A stretch of DNA of 64,000 bases, taken from positions 1 to 64,000 of the forward strand of contig JANNNX010000008.1 of assembly GCA_031398745.1 (NCBI GenBank). Reading direction: 5' to 3'. The translations under genes were made by a program, and so were the position numbers. Every line of letters starts with the position of its first letter. Position 1 is the first letter of the stretch. The notes under the pieces are model-generated. The model did no database searches. It saw only the letters and a program-made list of their open reading frames with translations, and was not told the origin of the DNA. Of this stretch, positions 49,733 to 58,711 are shown in pieces. Source of the DNA: JANNNX01 sp031398745 (lineage in GTDB: Bacteria > Actinomycetota > Acidimicrobiia > Acidimicrobiales > CADCSY01).

Positions 49733-51205
49733 ATGACCGAGCGCCGCAGGACCACGACCTCCGCCTTCGGGGTGGGGGCCCGCGAGAGCCACGACGCGAC
49801 GCCGTTCTACGACCGCTTCCGGGCCCCCGAGCTGTCGGCCGACGACACCGTGGTCGAGCCGGTGGCGGTAGCCGAGCCCTTCGTCTGCGGCGACGCCCGG
49901 AGCATGGGAGCGGTGGCCGACGGCTCGGTCGCCCTGGTCGTCACTTCGCCGCCCTACTTCGCGGGCAAGCAGTACGAGGAGGAGCTCGAGCGCGACGGCG
50001 TGCCGTCGTCGTACCTCGAGTACCTCGAGATGCTCACCGAGGTCTTCGCCGAGTGCGTCCGCACCCTCGAGCCCGGAGGCCGCATGGCGGTGAACGTCGC
50101 CAACCTCGGGCGCAAGCCGTACCGGAGCCTGTCGGCCGACGTCATCCGCATCTTGCAGGACGACCTCGGCCTGCTGCTGCGGGGCGAGCTGATCTGGCAG
50201 AAGGGCGACGGGGCCAACGGCTCGTGTGCCTGGGGGTCGTTCCGCAGCGCGGCCAACCCGGTGCTGCGCGACGTCACCGAGCGGGTGGTGGTGGCCAGCA
50301 AGGGCCGCTTCGACCGGGCCCGCACCGTCAAGCAGCGGGCCGCGGCCGGCCTCCCCCACCGCAGCACGCTGCTGACCGACGACTTCCTGGCCCTCACCCT
50401 CGACGTGTGGGAGATCCAGCCCGAGAGCGCTCGCCGGGTGGGGCACCCGGCGCCGTTCCCGGTGGCGCTGCCCGAGCAGCTGATCCGGCTCTACACCTAC
50501 GCGGAGGACCTGGTCCTCGACCCGTTCATGGGCAGCGGTGCGGCGTTGGTGGCAGCGGCCCGGCTGGGTCGGCGCTACGTCGGCTACGACCTCGACCCCG
50601 CCTACGTCGAACTGGCCCGGGCCCGGGTGGGGGCGGCGGTCGACGAGATCGAGGCCTCAGGCCGCGCCGAACCGACCTCCGGTGCCAGCGACGATGTCGA
50701 TGACGATGACGGTGTCGACCTTCCGACTCGGGCCCGGGCCGAAGGCTGGTCGGCGATCCGGCTGGCCGAGGAGGTGCTCACCGAGGCCGGGTTCACCATC
50801 ACGGCCCGGGGTCGCCGGGTGGCGGGCACCGGGGTCAGGGTCGACCTGGAGGCCGCCGATGGCGACGGCGCCCCCTGGTTCTTCGATGTCGCCGGGCCGT
50901 TCACCAGCGGCGGCGGGGGCCTGGCTCGCACCGACACGGTGTGGCGGACCCTGGGCCGAGCCGCCGCCCTGCGAGCGGCCCGGGGTGACATGCCGCTGGT
51001 GGTGCTGACTACCCGCCTCCCCCGCCGCCCGAGCGAGGGTGACAGCGCTCTGCGGGCCGCCGGACCGAGCGTGGTCTTCGACGTCGTCGACCTCCTGTCG
51101 ACCGATGGCCGCCAACGCCTGGCCATCGCGGCCAAGGGCGGCACCAGCGCCCGGCCCGAGCCGGGCTTCTGGACCCCGGCCGACCTGGCCGCCGGCGGCG
51201 GCTGA
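49733..51205 (+). CDS. orphan DNA methyltransferase with extra C-terminal domain
   Basis: 490 residues. VVTSPPYFAGKQY is the catalytic TSPPY motif, and a later DPFMGSGAALVAAARLGRRYVGYDLD is the SAM-binding motif, giving the beta-class order. TSPPY favours N4-cytosine methylation, but N6-adenine is possible. After residue 300 come an acidic linker (DDVDDDDGVD) and a domain (RVDLEAADGDGAPWFFDVAGPFT, LVVLTTRLP) that looks like a restriction-endonuclease-like or regulator fold. No restriction gene lies nearby. Confidence 0.88.
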   Translation: MTERRRTTTSAFGVGARESHDATPFYDRFRAPELSADDTVVEPVAVAEPFVCGDARSMGAVADGSVALVVTSPPYFAGKQYEEELERDGVPSSYLEYLEMLTEVFAECVRTLEPGGRMAVNVANLGRKPYRSLSADVIRILQDDLGLLLRGELIWQKGDGANGSCAWGSFRSAANPVLRDVTERVVVASKGRFDRARTVKQRAAAGLPHRSTLLTDDFLALTLDVWEIQPESARRVGHPAPFPVALPEQLIRLYTYAEDLVLDPFMGSGAALVAAARLGRRYVGYDLDPAYVELARARVGAAVDEIEASGRAEPTSGASDDVDDDDGVDLPTRARAEGWSAIRLAEEVLTEAGFTITARGRRVAGTGVRVDLEAADGDGAPWFFDVAGPFTSGGGGLARTDTVWRTLGRAAALRAARGDMPLVVLTTRLPRRPSEGDSALRAAGPSVVFDVVDLLSTDGRQRLAIAAKGGTSARPEPGFWTPADLAAGGG

Positions 51206-51416
51206 GCCCGGCCGCCGCAACCGAGCTGGCCGCTCCCGGCCGCACCGGCGGCCCGGCACCCGCGGCGAACCCTTCCGCCCGGACGTGGGGACCCGACGTC
51301 CGCCAGGTCGTGACGTCGCGTCCCCGCGTCCGGCCAAGACCCCGCGAGTCGGCGGGCGGGGAGGCCTCGACATTCGATGCCTGGGCTCTTGCCAAGCGAC
51401 CCAGGCCACGGTAGAC

Positions 51417-51436
51417 CTACAACTGTATGGTTGTAG
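51417..51436. promoter_or_regulatory. palindromic operator over the start codon of the ArsR gene
   Basis: CTACAAC (51417-51423), 6-nt spacer TGTATG, and GTTGTAG (51430-51436) form a 7-bp perfect palindrome. The ATG start codon of the ArsR gene (51427-51429) lies inside the spacer, so a bound regulator would cover its own start. This suggests autorepression with leaderless or very short 5' UTR translation. Confidence 0.7.
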
Positions 51437-51762
51437 ATAAGTGGAGCCCACGGGAGACAGACCGGGTCTTCCACGCCCTGGCGGATGCCACCCGCCGAGA
51501 CATCGTCCGGACGGTGCTGGTCCAGGCGCGCTCGGTCTCCGCGCTCGCCCGGCAGTACCCGATGAGCGTCGCCGCGGTGCAGAAGCACGTGACCGTCCTC
51601 GAAGAGGCCGGGCTGGTGTCCAAGCGACGGCATGGCCGGGAGTCGCTCGTGCGGGGCGACATCGACCGGGTGCGTGACGCCCGGAGCGCACTCGATGCCT
51701 TCGAGCTGCTGTGGCGCCACCGCGTCGCGCAGATGGACCAGATCCTCGCCGAGGATCCCTGA
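51427..51762 (+). CDS. ArsR-type winged-helix regulator
   Basis: 111 residues. HALADATRRDIVRTVLVQARSVSALARQYPMSVAAVQKHVTVLEEAGLVSKRRHGRESLV is the winged-helix domain. No metal-binding Cys is visible, so it belongs to the ArsR/YdfF-type regulators that pair with START-domain proteins. The ATG lies in a palindrome. The stop is 14 bases from the START-domain gene, with which it forms a two-gene operon. Confidence 0.88.
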   Translation: MVVDKWSPRETDRVFHALADATRRDIVRTVLVQARSVSALARQYPMSVAAVQKHVTVLEEAGLVSKRRHGRESLVRGDIDRVRDARSALDAFELLWRHRVAQMDQILAEDP

Positions 51763-51776
51763 ACCAGGAGAGACCC

Positions 51777-52271
51777 ATGCCCATCACTCGCGTCGACACG
51801 GACATCGATGCCCACACCATGACCGTCGTCGCCGAGTACGACGCGCCAGTCGAACGGGTCTGGCAGCTCTACGCCGACCCTCGCCAGCTCGAGCGGTGCT
51901 GGGGCCCTCCCACGTGGCCTGCCCGCGTCGTCGAGCACGATCTCCGGCCCGGCGGCAGGGTCAGCTACGTGATGACCGGGCCCGACGGCGAGAAGTCGGC
52001 CGGCTACTGGGACGTGCTCGAGGTCGAGGCACCGCGCCGGTTCGTGGTCGACGACGGGTTCGCCGATGACGCCGGGCAGCCGAACCGGGAGCTCCCGACC
52101 ACCCGCATGGAGCTCGAGCTGGGCGAGCGCGCCGGCGGGGGCACCACCCTGACCGTGACCTCGACCTTCGCCTCCGCCGAGGCGATGCAGCAGATGATCG
52201 AGATGGGCATGGAGGAGGGCATGCGCGAAGCGATGGGCCAGATCGACGGCATCCTCGCCGGGGTCGCCTAG
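51777..52271 (+). CDS. SRPBCC/AHSA1 START-domain protein
   Basis: 164 residues. TVVAEYDAPVERVWQLYADPRQLERCWGPPTWPARVVEHDLRPGG is the AHSA1-type N-terminus and LTVTSTFASAEAMQQMIEMGMEEGMREAMGQID the C-terminal helix. The fold holds a hydrophobic ligand. ArsR-SRPBCC pairs are widespread. AGGAGAG precedes the ATG at 51777. Confidence 0.9.
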   Translation: MPITRVDTDIDAHTMTVVAEYDAPVERVWQLYADPRQLERCWGPPTWPARVVEHDLRPGGRVSYVMTGPDGEKSAGYWDVLEVEAPRRFVVDDGFADDAGQPNRELPTTRMELELGERAGGGTTLTVTSTFASAEAMQQMIEMGMEEGMREAMGQIDGILAGVA

Positions 52272-52338
52272 GCGTCGGCGTCGTGGCGATCGAACGGACG
52301 CTCCTACCGAAGAGCCCCGACCCGCCGGCGGCGCTCTG

Positions 52339-52364
52339 CTTGACAAGAGTATGATTTCGTCAAG
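52339..52364. promoter_or_regulatory. inverted repeat before second ArsR gene
   Basis: CTTGAC (52339-52344) and GTCAAG (52359-52364) flank a 14-nt AT-rich centre that contains AGAGTATGATTT. It ends 21 bases before the GTG at 52386. TTGACA could also act as a -35 element with TATGAT as -10 at 52350-52355 (only 9 nt spacing), so a repressor site is the better reading. Confidence 0.6.
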
Positions 52365-52385
52365 TCGAAGCCGAGGGGGCCGCGG

Positions 52386-52754
52386 GTGACCCGCCCGATC
52401 TACCAAGTGAAGGCCGAGTTCTTCAAGACCTTGGGCCACCCAGCCCGGATCCGCGTTCTGGAGGTCCTCCGCGACGGAGAGCGCCCGGTGAACGAGCTGA
52501 TCCCCGAGGTCGGGATCGAACCCTCGCACCTCTCCCAGCAGCTGGCGATACTGCGGCGCGCGAACCTCGTCCGGTCCCGCAAGATCGGCTCCTCGGTGCT
52601 CTACTCGGTCTCCGAGCCCAGGGTGTTCCAGCTCCTCGAAGTCGCCAAGGCGATCCTGACCAGCTCGTTGACCGAGACCCGGGAGCTGCTCGAGGAGCTC
52701 GAGGGCTTGGACTTCGTCGACACCCCCAAGCCTCGCCGCCGCAAGGCCAGCTGA
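52386..52754 (+). CDS. ArsR/SmtB-type regulator
   Basis: 122 residues. VKAEFFKTLGHPARIRVLEVLRDGERPVNELIPEVGIEPSHLSQQLAILRRANLVRSRKIGSSVLYSVSEPRVFQLLEVAKAIL is a complete ArsR winged helix. It lacks a CxC metal box, and other ligands are not obvious. It is convergent with the SulP transporter. The same pair (ArsR-type plus SulP) is common in actinobacteria, so it probably controls the transporter. GTG start at 52386. Confidence 0.88.
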   Translation: MTRPIYQVKAEFFKTLGHPARIRVLEVLRDGERPVNELIPEVGIEPSHLSQQLAILRRANLVRSRKIGSSVLYSVSEPRVFQLLEVAKAILTSSLTETRELLEELEGLDFVDTPKPRRRKAS

Positions 52755-52791
52755 CAGGGCGACGCAGGCGCCGCCTGGGTTCGCCGGTGGC

Positions 52792-54552
52792 TCAGCCAGG
52801 CGAGGCGATCGCGTCGCCGGTGCCCGCGAGGGGGTGGGCCACGCGCTCGACGTGGGCGCGGGCGTGGACCACCGCCTCGTCCAGGTTGGTGAACACGTGG
52901 TTCTCGTGCGCGAGATGGCGGAGGGCTCCGACGGCCTCCAGGATGCGGCGGTGGGGTGGGCGGGGGCCCTTGAGGAGCACGGTGACGTGTCGGTGCTCGA
53001 GCTCCTCGATGATCTCGCCGAGGGCGTGGGCACCGGTGGCGTCGAGGACCTGGAGGTCCGGGAGCCGGAGGATGACCACACGAACATCCCCGACGGCGAC
53101 CAGCTCGGTGAGGAACCGCTGCGCCGCGCCGAAGAAGAGGGCGCCGTCGAGCCGGTAGGTGGCGATGTGGTCGTGCAGCAGGCGCCGCTCGTCGTCGACG
53201 CCGACCTCGACGGTGACGGGCTCGCGGGTGATGGAGGCCGAGCGGGCGATGTGGCGCAGGGCGAGGACGGCGGCGATGGCGATGCCGATCTCGACGGCGA
53301 CGATGAGGTCGAAGGCGATGGTGGCGGTGGCAGTGGCGATCAGCACCAGGGCGTCGGAACGGGTGGCGCGCACCACGGCCCGGATGTTGTGGATCTCGAC
53401 CATCCGCACGGCGGTGACCATGAGGACCCCAGCCAGGGCGGCGAGGGGGATGCGGGCGACGAGGTCCCCACCGAAGAACACCACCAGCACGAGCAGCAGA
53501 GAGTGGACTATCGCGGCGACCCGAGTGCGGGCCCCGGCGCGGACGTTGACGGCGGTCCGGGCGATGGCACCGGTGGCGGGCATGCCGCCGAACAGGGGTG
53601 AGACGAGGTTGGCGAGGCCCTGTCCGAACAGCTCGCGGTCGGGGTCGTGGCGCGGCTGGTCAGCCATGCCGTCGGCGACCTTGGCCGACAGCAGGCTCTC
53701 GAGGGCGACCAGGGCGGCGACGGCGAGCGCGGCGCTGAACAGCTCGCTGATCCGGGTGGGGGTGAGCGACGGCAGAGTCGGCGTCGGCAGCGACGACGGC
53801 AGCGCCCCGATGCGGGCGACGTCCAGGCTGGCCAACTCGGCCGCCACGGTGGCCGTTGCGACCCCGATGAGCGATACCGGAAGGCTGCGACGCAGCCGCG
53901 GGCCGAACACCATCACCAGCGCGACCAGTGCCACCAGGGCGAGAGCCTTCGGGCTCGTGTCCGTGGTGGCGTGACCGATGGCCCGAGCGGCGACGACCGC
54001 GGTGTTCTCCCCTTCGGGCTTGGCGACACCGAGTGCGGCGGGCACCTGCTGGAGCAGGATGATGACGGCGATCCCCACGGTGAAGCCTTCGATCACCGGC
54101 CACGGGATGAATGCCACGTAGCGGCCGAGCCGCAACGCGGCGGCGATGACGACGAGGGCACCGGCCACGACACCCACGGTGAAGAGGGCGTCGGTGCCGT
54201 AGCGGGAGACCAGGGGTACCAGAACGACGGTCATGGCGCCGGTCGGTCCGGACACCTGGACGTGCGACCCGCCGAAGATGCCGGCGACGAGCCCGGCGAC
54301 GATGGCGGTCACGAGCCCGGCCTGGGCGCCCAGCCCGGCGGTGATCCCGAACGCAAGGGCGAGCGGGAGGGCGACGACGGCGACGGTGGCGCCGGCCACG
54401 AGGTCGCCGCGCCAGCTGGTGCCGAGTCCCGAGTAGTCGGCGCGGCGGGGCAGGAGCTGGCGCAGCGAGGCGAGCGAGGCGAGCGGCGCGGTGCCGGTAT
54501 CGGCCGTGCCGCTGGGCGACGGCGTCGCCCGAGAGGGCTCCGGAGTGCTCAT
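52792..54552 (-). CDS. SulP family anion transporter
   Basis: 586 residues. 11-12 membrane helices, including the SulP signature region LVAGATVAVVALPLALAFGITAGLGAQAGLVTAIVAGLVAGIFGGSHVQVSGPTGAMTVVL. FGGMPATGAIARTAVNVRAGARTRVAAIVHSL is the usual loop. C-terminal STAS domain (VVILRLPDLQVLDATGAHALGEII). Transports sulfate, bicarbonate or another anion. The long N-terminal Ser/Pro tail is disordered. Convergent with the ArsR gene, 37 bases between stop codons. Confidence 0.92.
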   Translation of the reverse strand: MSTPEPSRATPSPSGTADTGTAPLASLASLRQLLPRRADYSGLGTSWRGDLVAGATVAVVALPLALAFGITAGLGAQAGLVTAIVAGLVAGIFGGSHVQVSGPTGAMTVVLVPLVSRYGTDALFTVGVVAGALVVIAAALRLGRYVAFIPWPVIEGFTVGIAVIILLQQVPAALGVAKPEGENTAVVAARAIGHATTDTSPKALALVALVALVMVFGPRLRRSLPVSLIGVATATVAAELASLDVARIGALPSSLPTPTLPSLTPTRISELFSAALAVAALVALESLLSAKVADGMADQPRHDPDRELFGQGLANLVSPLFGGMPATGAIARTAVNVRAGARTRVAAIVHSLLLVLVVFFGGDLVARIPLAALAGVLMVTAVRMVEIHNIRAVVRATRSDALVLIATATATIAFDLIVAVEIGIAIAAVLALRHIARSASITREPVTVEVGVDDERRLLHDHIATYRLDGALFFGAAQRFLTELVAVGDVRVVILRLPDLQVLDATGAHALGEIIEELEHRHVTVLLKGPRPPHRRILEAVGALRHLAHENHVFTNLDEAVVHARAHVERVAHPLAGTGDAIASPG

Positions 54553-54793
54553 CGGGTGGGGTCGGTGCCGACGAGGGCGGGGTACGCGAGGGCCATGGAC
54601 GACACGGCCTCCCCGGTTAGCACTTTATGAGATTAGCAATTCACCAGACTCTCCTTCGCTCGGTCCTCCCTTTCCACACGCCAACGGGACTGCCGCGCCA
54701 ACCGCGATGCCGTCGAGCGCCCCACCTTGTTGGCAGGCTGGCCGCGAACTACACCGGTGCAACTGTGGTTCGGTTCGTTTAAGTGATCCCCAG

Positions 54794-54818
54794 CCGAACA
54801 CTTTCTGAAAGTGTTCGG
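54794..54818. promoter_or_regulatory. 25-bp palindrome before the Fic gene
   Basis: CCGAACACTTTC (54794-54805) and GAAAGTGTTCGG (54807-54818) are perfect 12-bp arms around one T. A second copy of the half-site, CGAACACTTT, starts at 54840, six bases into the Fic gene. The site is 17 bases before the ATG at 54835. The surrounding 280-base gap is visibly AT-richer than the rest; TTAGCA occurs twice at 54617 and 54633. Confidence 0.8.
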
Positions 54819-54834
54819 TACACTTCGATCTGCG

Positions 54835-55845
54835 ATGAGCGAACACTTTTCGGGTCGGCGGGGTCGCCCTCGACGTGAAGCGGTGTACGAGCGGCTCGAC
54901 CTGCAGATCGCCGAGCTCTGGCAGCGCCTGGGCGGCCTCCCCCACCCCGTCGAGGCCCAGGACATCTGGCGTGGGCTCTGGTACGAGGAGGCCCACCACT
55001 CGACCGCCATCGAGGGCAACACGCTCGTCCTCAAACAGGTGGAGGTCTTGCTCGAACAGGGGCGCGCCGTCGGAAACAAGGAACTGGCCGAGTACATGGA
55101 GGTCAAGGGCTACGCCGACGCGGCTGAGTGGGTCTACAACCAGGCCATCCGACCGGCGATGACGAGCGGGACCGACACGATCTCCCTCGCCGAGCTGCGT
55201 CAGATCCACCAGATGGCGATGACCCCGGTGTGGGACGTCGCTCCCCACCCACAGGCGACACCCCGCCAGCATCCCGGTGCGTACCGGGAGCACGACATCC
55301 AGCCATTCCCGGGCGGGATGACCCCTCCGACCTGGCCGCTGGTCCCACCCGCAGTCGACACCTGGGTCAGCCGAGCCAACGCCCTCGGGGCCCGATCGGC
55401 GCGCTTTCCCGAGGAGCTGGCCGAGATCCATGCCGAGTTCGAGCGCATCCACCCGTTCTTCGACGGCAACGGCCGGACCGGCCGCCTCGTCCTCAACCTT
55501 CTCCTCGTCCGGCTCGGCTACCCGCCGGCCATCGTGTACAAGCGGCAGCGTTCGCTCTACCTCGCGGCGCTCCGTCGCGCCGACACCGGCGACCACGGCG
55601 CGCTCGGAGAACTGCTGGCGCGGGCGATCCTCGACAACCTGTACCGGTTCATCGTTCCCGCGGTTGCCGGGCCAGCTCGGCTCGTGCCCCTCGCGGCGCT
55701 GGCGAGCGATGAGATCGGCGCCCCGGCGTTGCGGACCGCTGCCAACCGGGGCCGGCTCCAGGCCGTGCGAGGCGCCGACGGCGAGTGGCGAAGCTCCCGG
55801 AACTGGGTCGAGGAGTACCGCGTCAGCCGCTACCGACGAGACTGA
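54835..55845 (+). CDS. Fic domain protein (AMPylase-like)
   Basis: 336 residues. The Fic motif HPFFDGNGRTGRLVLNLLL (HxFx(D/E)GNGRxxR) is intact and likely transfers AMP to a protein. The inhibitory (S/T)xxxE(G/N) motif is STAIEGN at about residues 60-66, placing it in class II (N-terminal inhibitory helix). RGRPRREAVYERLDLQI at the N-terminus is basic, and a C-terminal winged-helix-like region follows (LASDEIGAPALRTAANRGRL). Starts at the ATG at 54835. It may autoregulate through the palindrome. Confidence 0.9.
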   Translation: MSEHFSGRRGRPRREAVYERLDLQIAELWQRLGGLPHPVEAQDIWRGLWYEEAHHSTAIEGNTLVLKQVEVLLEQGRAVGNKELAEYMEVKGYADAAEWVYNQAIRPAMTSGTDTISLAELRQIHQMAMTPVWDVAPHPQATPRQHPGAYREHDIQPFPGGMTPPTWPLVPPAVDTWVSRANALGARSARFPEELAEIHAEFERIHPFFDGNGRTGRLVLNLLLVRLGYPPAIVYKRQRSLYLAALRRADTGDHGALGELLARAILDNLYRFIVPAVAGPARLVPLAALASDEIGAPALRTAANRGRLQAVRGADGEWRSSRNWVEEYRVSRYRRD

Positions 55846-56040
55846 CGGGCCCATCCCGCCAGCTCCGCAGATGGCCCCTGCTCGGGTCACCTGCGGTACT
55901 CCCCGACGGTCGGTGGGCGCCGCCTACCATCCGATCCCGATGCGTGACCGCGGCGGTCGAGGAAGGTCACGGCCCTGGCTGCCGAGGGACTGACCAAACG
56001 CCCTCGTGGCGGTGCCGCCTCGTCGCTCGCTTGGTTCGCA

Positions 56041-56814
56041 GTGACCGCGGTGACAGGCACCGTCGCGCTCATCGTGGCCGCTTCCGCCGCCAGCGCGCAG
56101 GCGCCGCCCCTCTCCAGTTGGGTGGCCGTCGGCTTCGGCTATCTGGGCCTGATCGGCATACCCGGTTCGATCTCCCAGCTGGCCGCCCGTCTCGGGGCGA
56201 CGCACATCGCCTGCTTCGTCGTCGTCACCGCCACCGCCGTCGGGGCTGGTCTGGCCATGGGATCCAGCGAGGATGCCCAGGCCGGTCTGGCTGCCCTTCT
56301 CGTTCCGTCCGTCGGGATCCCGCTGGCCTGCGTCGTGCTCGTCGGCGAGAGCGTGCTCATCCGACGGTCGGTGGTCGTGGACCCCGAACCCCTGGTCATG
56401 AGGGACCAGCGGGCCGCCCTCTCCGAGCGGCTCGCGGCGCTGCTGGTCGACCTCGTGCTGGCGGCCGCGGTCTTGGTGGTCCCGCTGACGATGCTCAGCC
56501 ATCGCGACCACGAGGTGATGGCGATGATGCTCGGCTTCGTGGTCGGGCTGACCTACCTGGCCGGGACCTGGCTGACCACGGCCGCCACCGTGGGGCAGCG
56601 CCTGCTGCGGGTGCGCGTCGTCGACCGGTCCGGGCACCCGCTCACCCCGATCCAGGCACTCGGAAGGGCCGCCCTGGTGATGGGGGAGATCATCGGCACG
56701 GCGACCGTCTTCTTGCTGCCGCTGGCGGCAGTCGACATCGTGCTCGCCGCCAGCGCCAGCGGCCTGACCATCGTGGACCGGCTCACCCGAACCGCAGTCT
56801 CCGCTCAGCACTGA
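56041..56814 (+). CDS. RDD family membrane protein
   Basis: 257 residues. Four N-terminal helices are followed by the RDD domain starting ALSERLAALLVDLVLAAAVLVVPL, with WLTTAATVGQRLLRVRVVDRSGHPLTPIQALGRAALVMG. The RDD family is a helical membrane module, sometimes linked to Na+/H+ or stress functions. The start is uncertain: GTG 56041 lies within the first helix (SSLAWFAVTAVTG), and the upstream frame is open back to a stop near 55943 but has no ATG or GTG. Confidence 0.7.
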   Translation: MTAVTGTVALIVAASAASAQAPPLSSWVAVGFGYLGLIGIPGSISQLAARLGATHIACFVVVTATAVGAGLAMGSSEDAQAGLAALLVPSVGIPLACVVLVGESVLIRRSVVVDPEPLVMRDQRAALSERLAALLVDLVLAAAVLVVPLTMLSHRDHEVMAMMLGFVVGLTYLAGTWLTTAATVGQRLLRVRVVDRSGHPLTPIQALGRAALVMGEIIGTATVFLLPLAAVDIVLAASASGLTIVDRLTRTAVSAQH

Positions 56815-56868
56815 GATCGCCACGAGTGCTTGGGCGCGGTGCCGAACCGGAGAGCTCCCTGCCAACCA

Positions 56869-56893
56869 GTGGGCGAGGGAGGACTTGAACTCC
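56869..56893 (-). repeat. tRNA-Leu 3'-end remnant (att-like direct repeat)
   Basis: On the minus strand this reads as the T loop plus acceptor strand of tRNA-Leu (GTTCAAGTCC then CCTCGCCCAC). It differs from 62178-62202 at two positions, 56880 (A for G) and 56891 (T for C). It has no anticodon arm. Partial similarity to the variable arm (CCGGAAA against CCGAAA) continues a few bases farther. Confidence 0.7.
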
Positions 56894-57080
56894 AATTTCC
56901 GGGTGTTCATCGATGATGGTCGATGTCGACCCGTCCGTTAGAAGTCTCGGTGGAAGTCGGCCGGCTCCCAGGGTCGCAAGCAGTTGCTGGGGCCTGGCAG
57001 CAGCGCAGCGCGGCGCGGCTGTCGAGCTGCAAGTGGCGCAGCTCCCGGAGCTGGGTCGAAAGAGTGCCGCGCGAACCGCG

Positions 57081-57761
57081 CTACTCCCGGTGCTCTTCGC
57101 GGACGGGTCGCACGTCCACGGGAACTTCGCCGGCGAGACACCGGCGCTCCTCGACCGTGAAGGACCCGCGGTAGCCGAAGAGTGGACCGAGAACCTTGTT
57201 GGCGACACGAACTTCGATGCGGAAGCACCCCGCCGCCTCGTCCCACCACTCCCGCACGTCGGCGACGCCGGACAGGATCATCGGGAAGCGGAACGCCACC
57301 GGACCTTCGTAAAAGCGTTGCTCGCCGCTGCGGAGGCACAGGGCGCCGTCGTCATCGACCCAGCACTCGAGGTCGACCGCGAGGTGTTGGTGTGTCCCGA
57401 GGTAGTCAACGATCGTGTGGCGTTTCCTGCTGAAGATCATCGTGGCGTCGAACGCACGACGCCGGCGCGGGAAGTGGAACCGACGGGCCCACGTGACCGT
57501 CTCGCGACCAAACCGATCGACGTAGGCGTAGTTGGCGATCGTGAACGGGACGCTCTCGCCGCGGCTCGGGAACAGGACCCGCCTAGAAGACCCGAGTAGA
57601 AGGAACGGGAGCGTCCACCACGGGCCCCGCCAGACCTCGTCCATGACGCCGCGCCCGAGGTGGCAGGTCTCGTCGTGGGAGGAGAACCCGAACCGCCATT
57701 GCATCTGGCGGTGGAGGCGGTCGAAGTCGGTGCCGAGGGCCTCCCGGTAGATCGAGGTCAT
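57081..57761 (-). CDS. DUF4166 protein
   Basis: 226 residues. YREALGTDFDRLHRQMQWRFGFSSHDETCHLGRGVMDEVWRGPWWTLPFLLLG and PFTIANYAYVDRFGRETVTWARRFHFPRRRRAFDATM match the DUF4166 family, which often co-occurs with START/DoxX-like proteins and TIGR01777 epimerases, as here. C-terminal FRIEVRVANKVLGPLFGYRGSFTVEE is the usual ending. Function unknown. It overlaps the upstream gene by ATGA (57758-57761). Confidence 0.85.
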   Translation of the reverse strand: MTSIYREALGTDFDRLHRQMQWRFGFSSHDETCHLGRGVMDEVWRGPWWTLPFLLLGSSRRVLFPSRGESVPFTIANYAYVDRFGRETVTWARRFHFPRRRRAFDATMIFSRKRHTIVDYLGTHQHLAVDLECWVDDDGALCLRSGEQRFYEGPVAFRFPMILSGVADVREWWDEAAGCFRIEVRVANKVLGPLFGYRGSFTVEERRCLAGEVPVDVRPVREEHRE

Positions 57762-58711
57762 GGAAGGTCCTCCACCTCTGGCTGACGGTCGGGGGCGCGG
57801 CGCAACGGTCGTCGACCACTCGGGCGACCCTCATTGGTGGCAAGCGCGACGCCGGCGAGCGCGGCGACGGCAAGGCCGAGCGATGCGGGATTGAACGCCT
57901 TCGCGAGGATCGAGCGATCAGCTTTGGCGGCGCCGACCGCCAGCGTGGGCATGGCCGCCAGCGCGATCACGAAGGGCCACCGCGTGTTCGACCGGGCGAT
58001 CGTCGTCACCGCGAACGCCGCCTCGACGGCGCCGACGGCGCGCACGACTCGCCTGGCGCGAGGTTCCGGAAGGCCGAGTCCCTGCCAGATCGCGACCTCG
58101 CCGCCGTCGACCTTCCAGACTTTCGGAACCAGGCCTTGGTAGGCGAAGACGCCCGCAAGGCCGCCCACGGCGATGGCGTGCGCGATGGCGTGGTTCCTGG
58201 CGTGGTCGGGGGGCGTGCCCTGCTCGAGCCAGAGGCGCAGGCGGTCGAAGCTCCAGGCGGTGGCCCAGCCGAAGATCGGCCGAATCATCCAGCTGTCGAC
58301 GAGTTCGCCGAGACGACCCCATCGGGGCCGATAGTCGTAACGCGTCAGGAAGCGCACCCCGTCGTCGGTGGGGATGTATCGCCAGTACCCAGCGCCCGAC
58401 TCGATGATCGACCGCTGATCGGCCGCCCAGAACCTCAGACCGGACCACCGTGTGCCGTCCACCCGGTCTCGCTCGCCGAGCGATTCACCAGTGCCAGCGA
58501 CGGTCAGACCGGGGACGATGGTGGTGGCGTAGGTGAAGCGTTGCGGCTCGCCGTCGGCGCGCGGGAGGTACGTGATCGCGCCGAAGCGCAGGTCCCAGCG
58601 TTGGTGCTGATCGGGCTGCTGCGTAGCGTCCCAGACGCGCTCGAGAGGGGCCTTGATCCGCGACTCGACGTAGATCGGTCGCCGACGGCGAGGGCTTCCG
58701 TTCGCCTTCAT
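57758..58711 (-). CDS. START-like domain plus DoxX-like membrane domain
   Basis: 317 residues. The N-terminal SRPBCC-like half (YVESRIKAPLERVWDATQQPDQHQRWDLRFGAITYLP, FLTRYDYRPRWGRLGELVDSWMIRPIFGWATAWSFDRLRLWLEQG) is followed by a four-helix DoxX-like half (AHAIAVGGLAGVFAYQGLVPKVWKVDGGEVAIWQGLGL, ALAAMPTLAVGAAK). The fused architecture is found in actinobacterial gene sets with DUF4166 and TIGR01777 genes. It overlaps the MerR gene by ATGA and DUF4166 by ATGA. Confidence 0.82.
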   Translation of the reverse strand: MKANGSPRRRRPIYVESRIKAPLERVWDATQQPDQHQRWDLRFGAITYLPRADGEPQRFTYATTIVPGLTVAGTGESLGERDRVDGTRWSGLRFWAADQRSIIESGAGYWRYIPTDDGVRFLTRYDYRPRWGRLGELVDSWMIRPIFGWATAWSFDRLRLWLEQGTPPDHARNHAIAHAIAVGGLAGVFAYQGLVPKVWKVDGGEVAIWQGLGLPEPRARRVVRAVGAVEAAFAVTTIARSNTRWPFVIALAAMPTLAVGAAKADRSILAKAFNPASLGLAVAALAGVALATNEGRPSGRRPLRRAPDRQPEVEDLP

